Below, one piece after another: positions 32,985 through 39,676 of a stretch of 64,000 nucleotides of DNA; the first letter of the stretch is position 1; every line of letters begins with the position of its first letter. Origin of the DNA: a virus. The stretch covers positions 1 through 64,000 of IMG/VR virus record IMGVR_UViG_3300046723_000260; one strand, given 5' to 3'. The notes beneath the pieces were generated by a model. That model saw only the letters and a program-made list of their open reading frames with translations, had not been told where the DNA came from and searched no databases. The position numbers and the translations under genes are program-made.

Positions 32985-33196
32985 GCCGAAAAGCCCTCCA
33001 TGTAATCGACGTACAGAAAGGCGTTATTGGCTGGGTCAAACCACGACCGATCCTGCCCGGCCTCAAGTCTGGTCTTCGCCTGCTCGGCGTCGGCTTTCGT
33101 GCCGTAAACGACGCACCAAGTGTCGGTGCAGTTGTCGCCGACGTCCGTGACGTAGTCCTTAACGACGACCCATCGGCCTTCCGTCTTTCGTGCCAT
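32981..33196 (-). CDS. Small hypothetical protein
   Basis: 71 residues, MARKTEGRWVVVKDYVTDVG to NNAFLYVDYMEGFSA. A Cys pair (NCTDTWC) and a short helix are seen. Preceded by GGAGGAGG-type purines (AAGGAGGAGGAA), a strong ribosome site. Unknown function. Confidence 0.45.
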   Translation of the reverse strand: MARKTEGRWVVVKDYVTDVGDNCTDTWCVVYGTKADAEQAKTRLEAGQDRSWFDPANNAFLYVDYMEGFSA

Positions 33197-33206
33197 TTCC
33201 TCCTCC

Positions 33207-33698
33207 TTAGTTGAGCGCCTTCGCGCGGTGAACCTTGACCTTCGAGTACGGCTTCGCGCAGCCCCTCTGCCAAGGGAACAACCCCTCGCGGTCGGGCAGG
33301 ACGACCTGCATCACGCGGTACTTCTGGCGCTTCGCGCGGTGGTAGCTCGTCGCCTGGATCGTGTAGCGTTTCTTCACGCTCTCGGCGGCGTCGACGACGC
33401 AGGCCGGGCACTTGCCGCCCATCTCGACCAGCTCGCCGTCCTCGAACGGCTTGCCGCGCTCGAGCATCATCTTCGACAGCGCGTTGAGGATGTACTCGTC
33501 GTCGTAGAGTCCGACGATGAGCAGCTCCGGCAAGTTCCGGTCGCCGTTCCCGATGGTGTAGACGAAGGCGTCGTTCACCGGGTCCGACGACGGATCGCCG
33601 GGGAACACGCCGACCAGCGCGCGCCCGGTTCGCTCGATGTTGTCGAGCATCTGCTGGCGCACTTTCTCGATGTCTGAGTCGTTCTCGACGAACTTCAT
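33207..33698 (-). CDS. DUF4262 protein
   Basis: 163 residues. VNDAFVYTIGNGDRNLPELLIVGLYDD near residue 40-66 is the DUF4262 hallmark. GKCPACVVDA with a CxxC follows. The function of the family is unknown. ATG 33698 follows GGAAGG and overlaps the upstream stop. Confidence 0.65.
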   Translation of the reverse strand: MKFVENDSDIEKVRQQMLDNIERTGRALVGVFPGDPSSDPVNDAFVYTIGNGDRNLPELLIVGLYDDEYILNALSKMMLERGKPFEDGELVEMGGKCPACVVDAAESVKKRYTIQATSYHRAKRQKYRVMQVVLPDREGLFPWQRGCAKPYSKVKVHRAKALN

Positions 33699-33865
33699 CT
33701 GCGAGCCTTCCGTTTTTCGATGATGAGTCGCTGGACTTCCTTCCAAAACGCGCCAGCCGGCGTTCGTTCGTTGTTCATCCGCGCGAAGACGCAGTGAATC
33801 TCGGCGTCGCGTCCGTATCGCTCGATCATGTGGTCGGCGGTTTCGGATGCAGTTCGTCCCGTCAT
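33695..33865 (-). CDS. Small hypothetical protein
   Basis: 56 residues, MTGRTASETADHMIERYGRD to VQRLIIEKRKARR, helical and basic at the end. ATGA overlaps join it to genes on both sides. The DHMIERYGRDAEIHCVFAR stretch resembles small phage proteins of unknown role. Confidence 0.45.
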   Translation of the reverse strand: MTGRTASETADHMIERYGRDAEIHCVFARMNNERTPAGAFWKEVQRLIIEKRKARR

Positions 33866-34101
33866 CTGCGCGGTCTTTCCCTGTCATGCGCCGCGAGGAG
33901 AAGAGCCTCCGCGGGCGATAAGGCGGGGCCGAGGTAAGGCCCGCGCGCTGAGTAAACGTCGAGCCGATCACGGCGCGGCTTGACGTAGGCGATCAGGAGT
34001 TGACCCATCAGGATTCGCCCGTTCGAGATGGTGTAGGCGGGAGGCGGCCCCCGGAAATTTTCCGGGGGTTTCGCGCCGGCGTTCGTTCTGACCCAGCTCA
34101 C
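33862..34101 (-). CDS. Small hypothetical protein
   Basis: 79 residues from GTG 34101, overlapping the stop of the first gene of this operon (GTGA). An internal ATG before GQLLIAYVKPRRDRL is an alternative start. The last 30 residues (LGPALSPAEALLLAAHDRER) form a helix. Function unknown. Confidence 0.4.
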   Translation of the reverse strand: MSWVRTNAGAKPPENFRGPPPAYTISNGRILMGQLLIAYVKPRRDRLDVYSARGPYLGPALSPAEALLLAAHDRERPRR

Positions 34102-34559
34102 GCAGCACCCTTGACGGGAGGGGCGACCTCGACGAGGCGGAAGTCTTCCGCCGACAAGTCGCGCTTCAAACCGAACCAAGTGCGAGCGTCGCCGGTCGAG
34201 GCGATGAAGGTCCCGTTCCGCCCCTCGATCTTGAAGAGGACCGGCTTCTGCGAGCGGCTGTTCTTCAGCCCGACGATCGTCAGGACGCGCCCTCCGAACG
34301 TGACCGGCTTGTTCAGCCACTCAGCCTTCATCCCGAGGTACTCCGCGTTGTTCGAGTAGAACAGCGCCTCGGGCGTCGTCTTGTTTCCGCTCGCGTCCTT
34401 CAGGTTCTCGTCGATCAAGGTGAGGCGATAAGAGATCGTCCCGTTGATCGGGTCGACCGTCGCGCTGCGCTTGCCGGTCTTCAGACCGAACTTTTTGCAG
34501 ACCTCCTCGATCTCCTTGTCGAGCAGGGGCGCGATCGCGCGGAATTGTTTCAGGTCCAT
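34098..34559 (-). CDS. First gene of the leftward accessory operon
   Basis: 153 residues. MDLKQFRAIAPLLDKEIEEV begins a helical region, followed by a beta-rich domain (GTISYRLTLIDENLKDASG and VTFGGRVLTIVGLKNSRSQK) similar in layout to small nucleic-acid binding proteins of phages. Preceded by AAAGGAGCGACTT. No family recognised. Confidence 0.5.
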   Translation of the reverse strand: MDLKQFRAIAPLLDKEIEEVCKKFGLKTGKRSATVDPINGTISYRLTLIDENLKDASGNKTTPEALFYSNNAEYLGMKAEWLNKPVTFGGRVLTIVGLKNSRSQKPVLFKIEGRNGTFIASTGDARTWFGLKRDLSAEDFRLVEVAPPVKGAA

Positions 34560-34601
34560 AAGTCGCTCCTTTAGGGTTTCGATGCGCCTATTCCTGTCGT
34601 G

Positions 34602-34623
34602 CGCGTGGAAAGTTGTCCACGCG
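34602..34623. promoter_or_regulatory. Operator-like dyad in the second control region
   Basis: CGCGTGGA-AAGTTG-TCCACGCG has perfect 8-base arms. Its core GTGGA-N6-TCCAC equals the site at 19321. On the minus strand TGGACA (34619-34614) lies 18 bases ahead of AGGAAT, a weak promoter candidate for the leftward operon starting at 34559, so the dyad would cover the -35 box. Confidence 0.45.
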
Positions 34624-34634
34624 GGAACACTATT

Positions 34635-34679
34635 TCGGGCATGGGCAGTGCTCGACCCATGACCCTCGGCCATGCCCGA
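34635..34679. repeat. Inverted repeat with 10-base arms
   Basis: TCGGGCATGG (34635-34644) and CCATGCCCGA (34670-34679) are perfect complements around a 25-base loop, between the divergent genes starting at 34559 and 34743. No T-run follows. It could be a looped regulator site or a leader RNA hairpin. The rest of the 34560-34742 gap holds TATAGA at 34693-34698, a possible -10 box for the rightward genes. Confidence 0.4.
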
Positions 34680-34742
34680 TTCCGTGGACTCTATAGAGGG
34701 CGCACCGCACAGTTCCGGGGTAGCAAAAATGGGAGATTCAAG

Positions 34743-34919
34743 ATGGTTGAAAAACGCGAAACTACAGACGGACGTTTCGTTGAGGTCGCGCCGCGAGAGT
34801 GGTGGGACACTCAAGGCATCGACATCGTCCCGGAACGGGTTGTCGATGCCTATCTGGAGACCAAAAGCGACGTTGGAATCGTTGTGTTCAGAATGGAGGA
34901 CCTCGATGCAACCGTCTGA
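34743..34919 (+). CDS. Small hypothetical protein
   Basis: 58 residues, MVEKRETTDGRFVEVAPREW to VVFRMEDLDATV. Its 3' end overlaps the next gene by 14 bases. Base use is more AT-rich than in neighbours, suggesting late acquisition. Function unknown. Confidence 0.45.
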   Translation: MVEKRETTDGRFVEVAPREWWDTQGIDIVPERVVDAYLETKSDVGIVVFRMEDLDATV

Positions 34920-35271
34920 CCTGAGCCAATTCACCGGGACCGAACTATGGCATCGGCATCCTCTGAACCGGCGCTTCACCTACACCGACGGCGTCGCGTT
35001 CTTCGCCGAGCAGGCGAAGGCCTATTGGCTGCTCGACATCTTCGCGACCGAGCTCGCCGCCCCGCTCAAGCAGGCGGACGGGATGCTGTTCGTGACCTGC
35101 AAGGTCGAGGGCTCGAGCGCAGAGTTGTCGGCGGTGCGCGACGGCGGCGAGCCCCTGCTCTGGAGGCGGCGGATCGACTTCACCGACTGCCCCGAGGGGG
35201 AGTGGAAGTTCTACGTCGCGGAGGGCGGACCGGCGGGGTCGACCGTCATCATGCTCCCCTCTGAATACTGA
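34906..35271 (+). CDS. DUF6876-like protein
   Basis: 121 residues from ATG 34906, after AATGGAGG. LSQFTGTELWHRHPLNRRFTY, TDGVAFFAEQAKAYWLLDIFA and WKFYVAEG match the DUF6876 family, common on plasmids and phages with no known role. A terminator follows 19 bases after the stop. Confidence 0.6.
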   Translation: MQPSDLSQFTGTELWHRHPLNRRFTYTDGVAFFAEQAKAYWLLDIFATELAAPLKQADGMLFVTCKVEGSSAELSAVRDGGEPLLWRRRIDFTDCPEGEWKFYVAEGGPAGSTVIMLPSEY

Positions 35272-35669
35272 GCGGAGATCGAAGGAGACAAGGGCGGGGC
35301 CGAAAGCTCCGCCCTTTTGATTCTGTAGCCCCGCGACGGCTCGTTCTCGATCGCCCACCCGAGTTTGCCGAGCGAGAGGCGCGACGTCTTCAACGCATGT
35401 TGAATCTGGTTGCGCGAGGTCGCCTGCTCGCCCAGGACGCCGCTGAACAGATCGTCGAACGGCGTCCACCTCGGATACCGATCAACGAGGAAGCTGACCA
35501 GCTCGACCGCCCGCGGCGTCGCCTTGAGCGCGAGGCCGCCAGCGATCAGGCAGTTCGTGCGGAGGTCGGCGGTCAAGTCCGCCGACGGCAGCAACCCTCC
35601 GCAGCACGGACAAAGGTTCGACGGCTTCCGCGCCGCCAGATCGTCGATGTAGGCTTTGCGGCGGTTCAT
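35211..35669 (-). CDS. Winged-helix regulator with zinc-like N-terminus
   Basis: 152 residues. CPCCGGLL near residue 20 suggests a small metal site. Residues 50-120 (RAVELVSFLVDRYPRWTPFD, TSRNQIQHALKTSRLSLGKL, IENEPSRGYRIKR) have the OmpR/PhoB-type winged-helix order, including the GY wing. The C-terminal 30 residues pass through the terminator and overlap the convergent gene by 61 bases, so they may be dispensable. It sits at the early/late boundary and is a candidate late-gene regulator. Confidence 0.6.
   Translation of the reverse strand: MNRRKAYIDDLAARKPSNLCPCCGGLLPSADLTADLRTNCLIAGGLALKATPRAVELVSFLVDRYPRWTPFDDLFSGVLGEQATSRNQIQHALKTSRLSLGKLGWAIENEPSRGYRIKRAELSAPPLSPSISAQYSEGSMMTVDPAGPPSAT
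35290..35320. terminator. Rho-independent terminator
   Basis: AAGGGCGGGGC (35290-35300) pairs with GCTCCGCCCTT (35306-35316) around the loop CGAAA with one G-U pair, and TTTT follows. It ends the short rightward unit. Read from the other strand the hairpin lies inside the 3' end of the winged-helix gene. Confidence 0.7.
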
Positions 35670-35755
35670 TGCCCGTTCTCCAAAGTTATCCCCAGGCCGA
35701 ACGATAAGCCCAGCGCCGCCGGCTCGTACAGGGGGGGAAAGTAGAATTTTTTCCC

Positions 35756-35784
35756 TTCACCGCCGCGCGCGGCTCGGATAGGAT
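35756..35784 (+). promoter_or_regulatory. Candidate rightward promoter for the packaging operon
   Basis: TTCACC and TAGGAT are 17 bases apart; the transcript would start near 35791. Just upstream GGGAAA and TTTCCC (35735-35740, 35750-35755) form a dyad that could hold a regulator. Matches to consensus are moderate. Confidence 0.3.
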
Positions 35785-35845
35785 CCGGGGATGGATGCAA
35801 TTCACAAATTCCTCGTCGCCGCCGACGAGGCCGGGATGCCTTAAC

Positions 35846-35959
35846 ATGGTCAAAATTGCACAGCACATAGCCGCCACCTCGAGCAGCCTAGGCTTGTTTT
35901 CAGTTCGCCGCCCGCCGTGCGTTGAGTACCCGGCGGGCGGCGGTGTGTTCGCGCCATGA
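35846..35959 (+). CDS. Possible leader peptide before the packaging operon
   Basis: An open frame of 37 residues starting MVKIAQHIAATSSSLGLF overlaps the next start codon (ATGA) and reads through the strong hairpin at 35906-35942. Another 17-codon frame starts at 35791 (MDAIHKFLVAADEAGMP) and may be a relic. Neither has a clear ribosome site. The 35670-35955 gap otherwise holds only control elements. Confidence 0.25.
   Translation: MVKIAQHIAATSSSLGLFSVRRPPCVEYPAGGGVFAP
35906..35942. repeat. Very stable hairpin ahead of the packaging operon
   Basis: CGCCGCCCGCCG (35906-35917) and CGGCGGGCGGCG (35931-35942) pair over 12 bases without mismatch around a 13-base loop. It lies 13 bases before ATG 35956. 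No T-run follows, so it is more likely an RNA control element (translation or pausing) than a simple terminator. Confidence 0.5.
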
Positions 35960-36135
35960 GCGAAACCTTCCACATCGACATCGCGGTTTGCCAGGACGCC
36001 GGCGGCTTCTACGCCGCGGTCTTCATCGACGGCGTGCTCGAACGCGAGTCGCCTCGCGGGACAAGAGAGCAGGCGCAAGAGTGGGCCGACTTTATCCAGG
36101 CGATGGCCGAGAGCCTCAAGAACAGGAAACATTGA
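35956..36135 (+). CDS. Small HicB-like/DUF-type protein
   Basis: 59 residues: FHIDIAVCQDAGGFYAAVFIDG is the strand-turn-strand of a small HicB-like ferredoxin fold, then a helix REQAQEWADFIQAMAESL. No toxin partner is adjacent. It starts the long rightward late operon and its stop overlaps the glycosyltransferase ATG. Confidence 0.4.
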   Translation: MSETFHIDIAVCQDAGGFYAAVFIDGVLERESPRGTREQAQEWADFIQAMAESLKNRKH

Positions 36136-37187
36136 TGACCGTCGAAGCCTGCCGAGAGATCGAGCGCCTGCGCGACGAGGGCGTCGCGCTCAACGCCGCG
36201 GGCGACGCCGCGGGCGCGGTCAAGGCATGGACCGAGATGGCGAAGTTCCAGCGACGGGTCGCGCCGAGCGGGATCCGCTACCTCCGCGGCGAGAGCTGGA
36301 CGAACGGCTTCGGCCACCTCGCGCTGCTCGACATGTGGGCGAAGCGCCGGGCGTTGGGCTTCAGCGAGGAGCGCCACGTCATCGTCACGCGCCCGGGGAT
36401 CATCGCGAACCCGTTCTACCTCTCGCTCTGGGCGCCCTGGTTCGAGATCACCGACGCGGCGCCACCCGACGCGATCCTGCGCGAAGACTACCCGATGGTG
36501 ATCGAGGTCAGCGGCGCGTTTCTGGAGCTGCACCACGCGGCGGCCAGGATCGAGGCAACGTGGCGAGAGCTGTGCATTCCGCGCTATCACCCGATCATCA
36601 CGATGCCGAAAGACCTGATCGAGCGCGGCCGCGAGCGGATCGCCCGCGACGGCGTCCGCGACTGGTTCGTCGGCATGCACCTCCGCCAGGGCGGCCCCCA
36701 CGACGAGGACTCGGTCCGCAACGTCGCCGACGAGCAGACCTACGCGCCGGCGGTCGAGTTCATCCGCCAGGCCGGCGGCAGCGTCCTGCGAATCGGAGAG
36801 CGCCCGCTGGCGCGGCCGATCCCGGGCGTCGTCGACTACGGCGGGGCGGGCGACTGGCCGGACTGCTTCGTGATCTCGCAGAGCCGGTTCTTCCTCGGCA
36901 CCAACTCCGGGCCGAGCGTCGTCGCCGGGACCTTCGGCGTGCCGCTGCTGATCGCGAACCACGCGCCGGCGGGCGGCCTGTTCCCGTACCGCGCCACGCT
37001 GGTCCGCAAGCGGGTGGTCGAACGCGTCCCCGGTTTCAGCGACGGCCGTCCCCTCTCGACCGAGGCGTGGCAATGCAAGAACCTCTGGACGACGTCCCAG
37101 CTCGAAGCGGAAGGGCTTCGGCTCGTCGACTGCACCGCCGCGGAGATCGTCGCAGGCGTGGCGAAGATGCTACAGGAGACCTCATGA
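36135..37187 (+). CDS. TIGR04372-like glycosyltransferase
   Basis: 350 residues. A short N-terminal TPR-like helix pair (residues 1-45) precedes NGFGHLALLDMWAKRRALGF, WFVGMHLRQGG (GxHLRxGG near residue 175) and SQSRFFLGTNSGPSVVAGTFGVPLLIANHAP near 255. The last is the nucleotide-sugar binding end of a GT-B-like fold. TIGR04372 proteins are putative glycosyltransferases of bacterial surface clusters. In a phage it may alter host surface sugars or decorate virion proteins. Confidence 0.65.
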   Translation: MTVEACREIERLRDEGVALNAAGDAAGAVKAWTEMAKFQRRVAPSGIRYLRGESWTNGFGHLALLDMWAKRRALGFSEERHVIVTRPGIIANPFYLSLWAPWFEITDAAPPDAILREDYPMVIEVSGAFLELHHAAARIEATWRELCIPRYHPIITMPKDLIERGRERIARDGVRDWFVGMHLRQGGPHDEDSVRNVADEQTYAPAVEFIRQAGGSVLRIGERPLARPIPGVVDYGGAGDWPDCFVISQSRFFLGTNSGPSVVAGTFGVPLLIANHAPAGGLFPYRATLVRKRVVERVPGFSDGRPLSTEAWQCKNLWTTSQLEAEGLRLVDCTAAEIVAGVAKMLQETS

Positions 37188-37429
37188 GCCCGGTCGTGAT
37201 CGCGCTGCTCGGCGGCCTACACTGCTCGCTCCCGCCGCTCGACTTCCGCACGTTCTACTCGCGCTTCTACGCGTCGCCGGGCGACCGCCATTGGTTCGTC
37301 CGCGACGCGGAGGACCGCGGGACCGCCGCTCGCCGCCTCGCCGACGCGCTGGCCGACTTCGCGGACTACCGCGCCGGCCGCGCCGACAAGTGCCGCGACG
37401 GAATCATGGTGCCGGAGGACATCCCGTGA
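37184..37429 (+). CDS. Small hypothetical protein
   Basis: 81 residues: a hydrophobic start (MSPVVIALLGGLHCSLPPLD), then FYSRFYASPGDRHWFVRDAE and a helix RRLADALADFADYRAG. It overlaps both neighbours by four bases. Unknown function. Confidence 0.45.
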   Translation: MSPVVIALLGGLHCSLPPLDFRTFYSRFYASPGDRHWFVRDAEDRGTAARRLADALADFADYRAGRADKCRDGIMVPEDIP

Positions 37430-37674
37430 AGATCGAACTGATCCTCTCCGACCGGCGCGGCCGCAGCTTCGTCGTGCGAGTGGAAGAGCCGAAGCTGATG
37501 CCCTTGGATCCGCGCGACAATCCGCGGACGCTCAAGATCGACGGCCTGCGCGACCTGACAGTGGAGAACGACGACGGCAGCTTCTTTCGGTTCGTGCCGG
37601 CGGCGCCCTGGCCGCACACGTTTCGGCAGAGGCTCCGCTGGCTCTTGGCGTGGCGGCGTTTGGAGGAGGACTGA
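37426..37674 (+). CDS. Small hypothetical protein
   Basis: 82 residues from GTG 37426. Strand-rich (MKIELILSDRRGRSFVVRVE, LTVENDDGSFFRFVP) with a basic Trp-rich C-terminal helix (RQRLRWLLAWRRLEED). Unknown function. Confidence 0.45.
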   Translation: MKIELILSDRRGRSFVVRVEEPKLMPLDPRDNPRTLKIDGLRDLTVENDDGSFFRFVPAAPWPHTFRQRLRWLLAWRRLEED

Positions 37675-37677
37675 CTG

Positions 37678-37950
37678 ATGAGCGAAGTCACCGAACAAGA
37701 CGTAGCCAACGTCGTGCTCGACCTTCTCACGCGGGCCGTCGTGTCCATATTCCGGTCCCAGCAGTTCGAGAACGCCGAGATGTTGGCCGCCAGCCTCACC
37801 GGCGTGTGCGGCGTCGCCATGATCGACCTGCTGATCGAGAAGTTCGACGTCGAGCCGGAGCAAGCGATCGCGCTGGTGCGCTCGAGCTTCGAGACGCGGG
37901 CGACCGAGATGGCGGAAGCGGTGGCCAAGCACAGGAGCAAGGCGAAATGA
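37678..37950 (+). CDS. Helical hypothetical protein
   Basis: 90 residues, all helix (VTEQDVANVVLDLLTRAVVS, AEMLAASLTGVCGVAMIDLL, EQAIALVRSSFETRATEMAE). It may be a small adaptor. ATGA overlap with the next gene. Confidence 0.5.
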   Translation: MSEVTEQDVANVVLDLLTRAVVSIFRSQQFENAEMLAASLTGVCGVAMIDLLIEKFDVEPEQAIALVRSSFETRATEMAEAVAKHRSKAK

Positions 37951-38174
37951 CCGGAGAACTCGACATCGCCCGCCGCAAGTTCGTCGACGAAGTCGTGAGC
38001 GGCAAGACCCGAAAGATTGGAGCGCCCGTCGAAGGCATCCGCGAGCCAGAACCGAGCGAGCATCCCGACGAGCGGATGAACCTCACGATCAAGGACGTGG
38101 GACGGTGGGAGCCGGAATCGTCCGGTCGCGCGAAAAACAATCAGGGAAACGATGGCGATGCCGGTCGGCGGTAG
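37947..38174 (+). CDS. Small polar hypothetical protein
   Basis: 75 residues from ATG 37947, MTGELDIARRKFVDEVVSGK to GRAKNNQGNDGDAGRR; polar and probably partly disordered. It overlaps the start of the terminase-like gene by 23 bases. Unknown function. Confidence 0.4.
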   Translation: MTGELDIARRKFVDEVVSGKTRKIGAPVEGIREPEPSEHPDERMNLTIKDVGRWEPESSGRAKNNQGNDGDAGRR

Positions 38175-38586
38175 GCGAGAGGGTGCAGGCCGCAAACGCG
38201 GCGGCAAGAACAAGCGCACGGTGGAGCTTGAGCTTGCCACGGCGCGCGAGATCGACTCGGCGCGGATCAGCGGGCGCGAGCTGGCGAAAGACGTGCTCGA
38301 CCGGCTGATGAGGATCGCCGAGGGCGCGGCATCGCTGCACAAGCCGAACGAGGCGGGCCAAGGCGGCGACTGGTCGCTCTTCGGCGAGTGGTTCGACCGC
38401 ACGGCGTGGGTGGCGAAGGAGCTGGCGAAGTACCAGAGCCCGCAGCTCCGCGCGGTCGTGGTGTCGATGCCCGGCTCGCCGGTGCCGGAGCCGAAGGTGG
38501 TCGAGGGCAAGGTGCTCAACATGAAGGACCCGCGCGTCGTCGCGGCGGCCTACGTGCGGTTGGTGAAGACGACGGCGAGGAGCTGA
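38152..38586 (+). CDS. Putative small terminase subunit
   Basis: 144 residues. The start MAMPVGGRREGAGRKRGGKN carries the GGRxGAGRK motif common in small terminase subunits. A helical body follows (RELAKDVLDRLMRIAEGAAS, WVAKELAKYQSPQLRAVVV). Small terminases recognise the packaging site and load the motor. The large subunit lies 1.4 kb downstream past a run of tiny genes. The call rests on motif and position only. Confidence 0.45.
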   Translation: MAMPVGGRREGAGRKRGGKNKRTVELELATAREIDSARISGRELAKDVLDRLMRIAEGAASLHKPNEAGQGGDWSLFGEWFDRTAWVAKELAKYQSPQLRAVVVSMPGSPVPEPKVVEGKVLNMKDPRVVAAAYVRLVKTTARS

Positions 38587-38602
38587 ACTAGGGGAGGCCG
38601 CG

Positions 38603-38677
38603 ATGCAAAGCGCCGCAGCAGAATGGTTTGTCGTAGCTGGCTTATTCGCCATAGCGGTTGCAATTCTTATCAAGTGA
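38603..38677 (+). CDS. Tiny single-TM protein
   Basis: 24 residues, MQSAAAEWFVVAGLFAIAVA then ILIK: one membrane span. GGGGAGG six bases before the ATG is a strong ribosome site. Such tiny membrane peptides can act on host membrane enzymes. Unknown function. Confidence 0.45.
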   Translation: MQSAAAEWFVVAGLFAIAVAILIK

Positions 38678-38687
38678 GGTCGCTGAA

Positions 38688-38840
38688 ATGCCCATCTCTA
38701 CCGAGATAGACGCGCCAATGGCGAAGAACAAAGACGACGAACTCGTTACAATTTCGCGCTCATATCTGCTTTTGCTTTGGAGGCAATTGGACGAATTGCG
38801 AGAACGTGTCGCAAACTCGCCCCTCATCGAGTCAAAGTAG
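38688..38840 (+). CDS. Small hypothetical protein
   Basis: 50 residues: MPISTEIDAPMAKNKDDELV then an amphipathic helix ISRSYLLLLWRQLDELRERV. More AT-rich than the flanking genes. Unknown function. Confidence 0.45.
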   Translation: MPISTEIDAPMAKNKDDELVTISRSYLLLLWRQLDELRERVANSPLIESK

Positions 38841-38849
38841 GCCGCCCAC

Positions 38850-39017
38850 ATGAGAACCGCTGCTGAATTAGAAGCCCTAGCTGTGGCTCAAGCCGTCGCC
38901 GCCGAGCGGGAGCGGTGCGCTAAGATTGCGGAGGACGAATATCGTGACGAACGCTGGCACGGCTATTATCGCCATGCGGGTATCGTCATCGCAGACAAAA
39001 TCCGAAACGCAAAGTAA
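38850..39017 (+). CDS. Small protein with VAAERERCAKIAE module
   Basis: 55 residues. LAVAQAVAAERERCAKIAED is an amphipathic helix also found in the gene at 39663, as a module often seen in phage genes of unknown role. The C-terminus is HAGIVIADKIRNAK. Stop followed by the repeat CAAAGTAAGCC context. Confidence 0.5.
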   Translation: MRTAAELEALAVAQAVAAERERCAKIAEDEYRDERWHGYYRHAGIVIADKIRNAK

Positions 39018-39026
39018 GCCGCTACG

Positions 39027-39191
39027 ATGGACCCAAATCTCCCGCACCATTGGCAGATCGTTGAGACGGCGACCATGCGCGTCGTTGCCGACAATCTCAC
39101 GCACGACCAAGCTTTGAATCAGTGCGAATATCTTGAGCCGCACCCTGAAACGACAGGCTTCCGCTACGTCATGCAGCCGGTTCGCAACTGA
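39027..39191 (+). CDS. Small hypothetical protein
   Basis: 54 residues, MDPNLPHHWQIVETATMRVV and ALNQCEYLEPHPETTGFRYV; a small alpha-beta fold. It lies in the tiny-gene cluster. Unknown function. Confidence 0.45.
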   Translation: MDPNLPHHWQIVETATMRVVADNLTHDQALNQCEYLEPHPETTGFRYVMQPVRN

Positions 39192-39201
39192 GGCCGATCA
39201 G

Positions 39202-39327
39202 ATGACCCGCGTTCAAAAAGCTTCAAAGCTTCTCGATAATCTCGGCTTCGTTTTGCTGTTCGGGAAAGTGTCGGACGCCGAGCTAGTCAAGATCGTGTTG
39301 TGGATCAAAGATCAGTTGAAGGAGTAG
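39202..39327 (+). CDS. Tiny helical protein
   Basis: 41 residues, MTRVQKASKLLDNLGFVLLF and VSDAELVKIVLWIKDQLKE, two amphipathic helices. Unknown function. Confidence 0.4.
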   Translation: MTRVQKASKLLDNLGFVLLFGKVSDAELVKIVLWIKDQLKE

Positions 39328-39334
39328 CCCCCCC

Positions 39335-39517
39335 ATGCAGATCGCCGCAGACCTCGACATAATCAGCAATCAAACCGCGTTCCTAAAACGGATCGCGGAG
39401 GCGCTGAGCATGACCGGGAATGGCACCCTCGGGGGCCAGATCAGTATGACGGCGCGGAATATCGAATTAGCTGCTGCGGCGATTGCCGAAAAGAACTCCA
39501 CTGCAAACGCAAAGTAG
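39335..39517 (+). CDS. Small helical protein
   Basis: 60 residues, MQIAADLDIISNQTAFLKRI to AIAEKNSTANAK. Its last codons and the bases after (AACGCAAAGTAGGCC) repeat those at the end of the gene at 38850. Unknown function. Confidence 0.45.
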   Translation: MQIAADLDIISNQTAFLKRIAEALSMTGNGTLGGQISMTARNIELAAAAIAEKNSTANAK

Positions 39518-39526
39518 GCCAATAAA

Positions 39527-39676
39527 ATGCGCTCGTTCGTAGCGGTGCTGCTTCTCGCCGTCCCGGCGATCTGGTGGACGCCGAAGCAGCACCACGGCTG
39601 GGCGAGCGCGCCGCCGAAGTATTGCGCGCAATTCCCGTGCTACGAAAACCGGGCGAGGCTGCATGGCAGACGATAA
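39527..39676 (+). CDS. Small exported or membrane peptide
   Basis: 49 residues, MRSFVAVLLLAVPAIWW then a Cys pair (YCAQFPCYENR). Reads as a signal-anchor start with a short periplasmic tail. It overlaps the following gene by 14 bases. Unknown function. Confidence 0.45.
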   Translation: MRSFVAVLLLAVPAIWWTPKQHHGWASAPPKYCAQFPCYENRARLHGRR

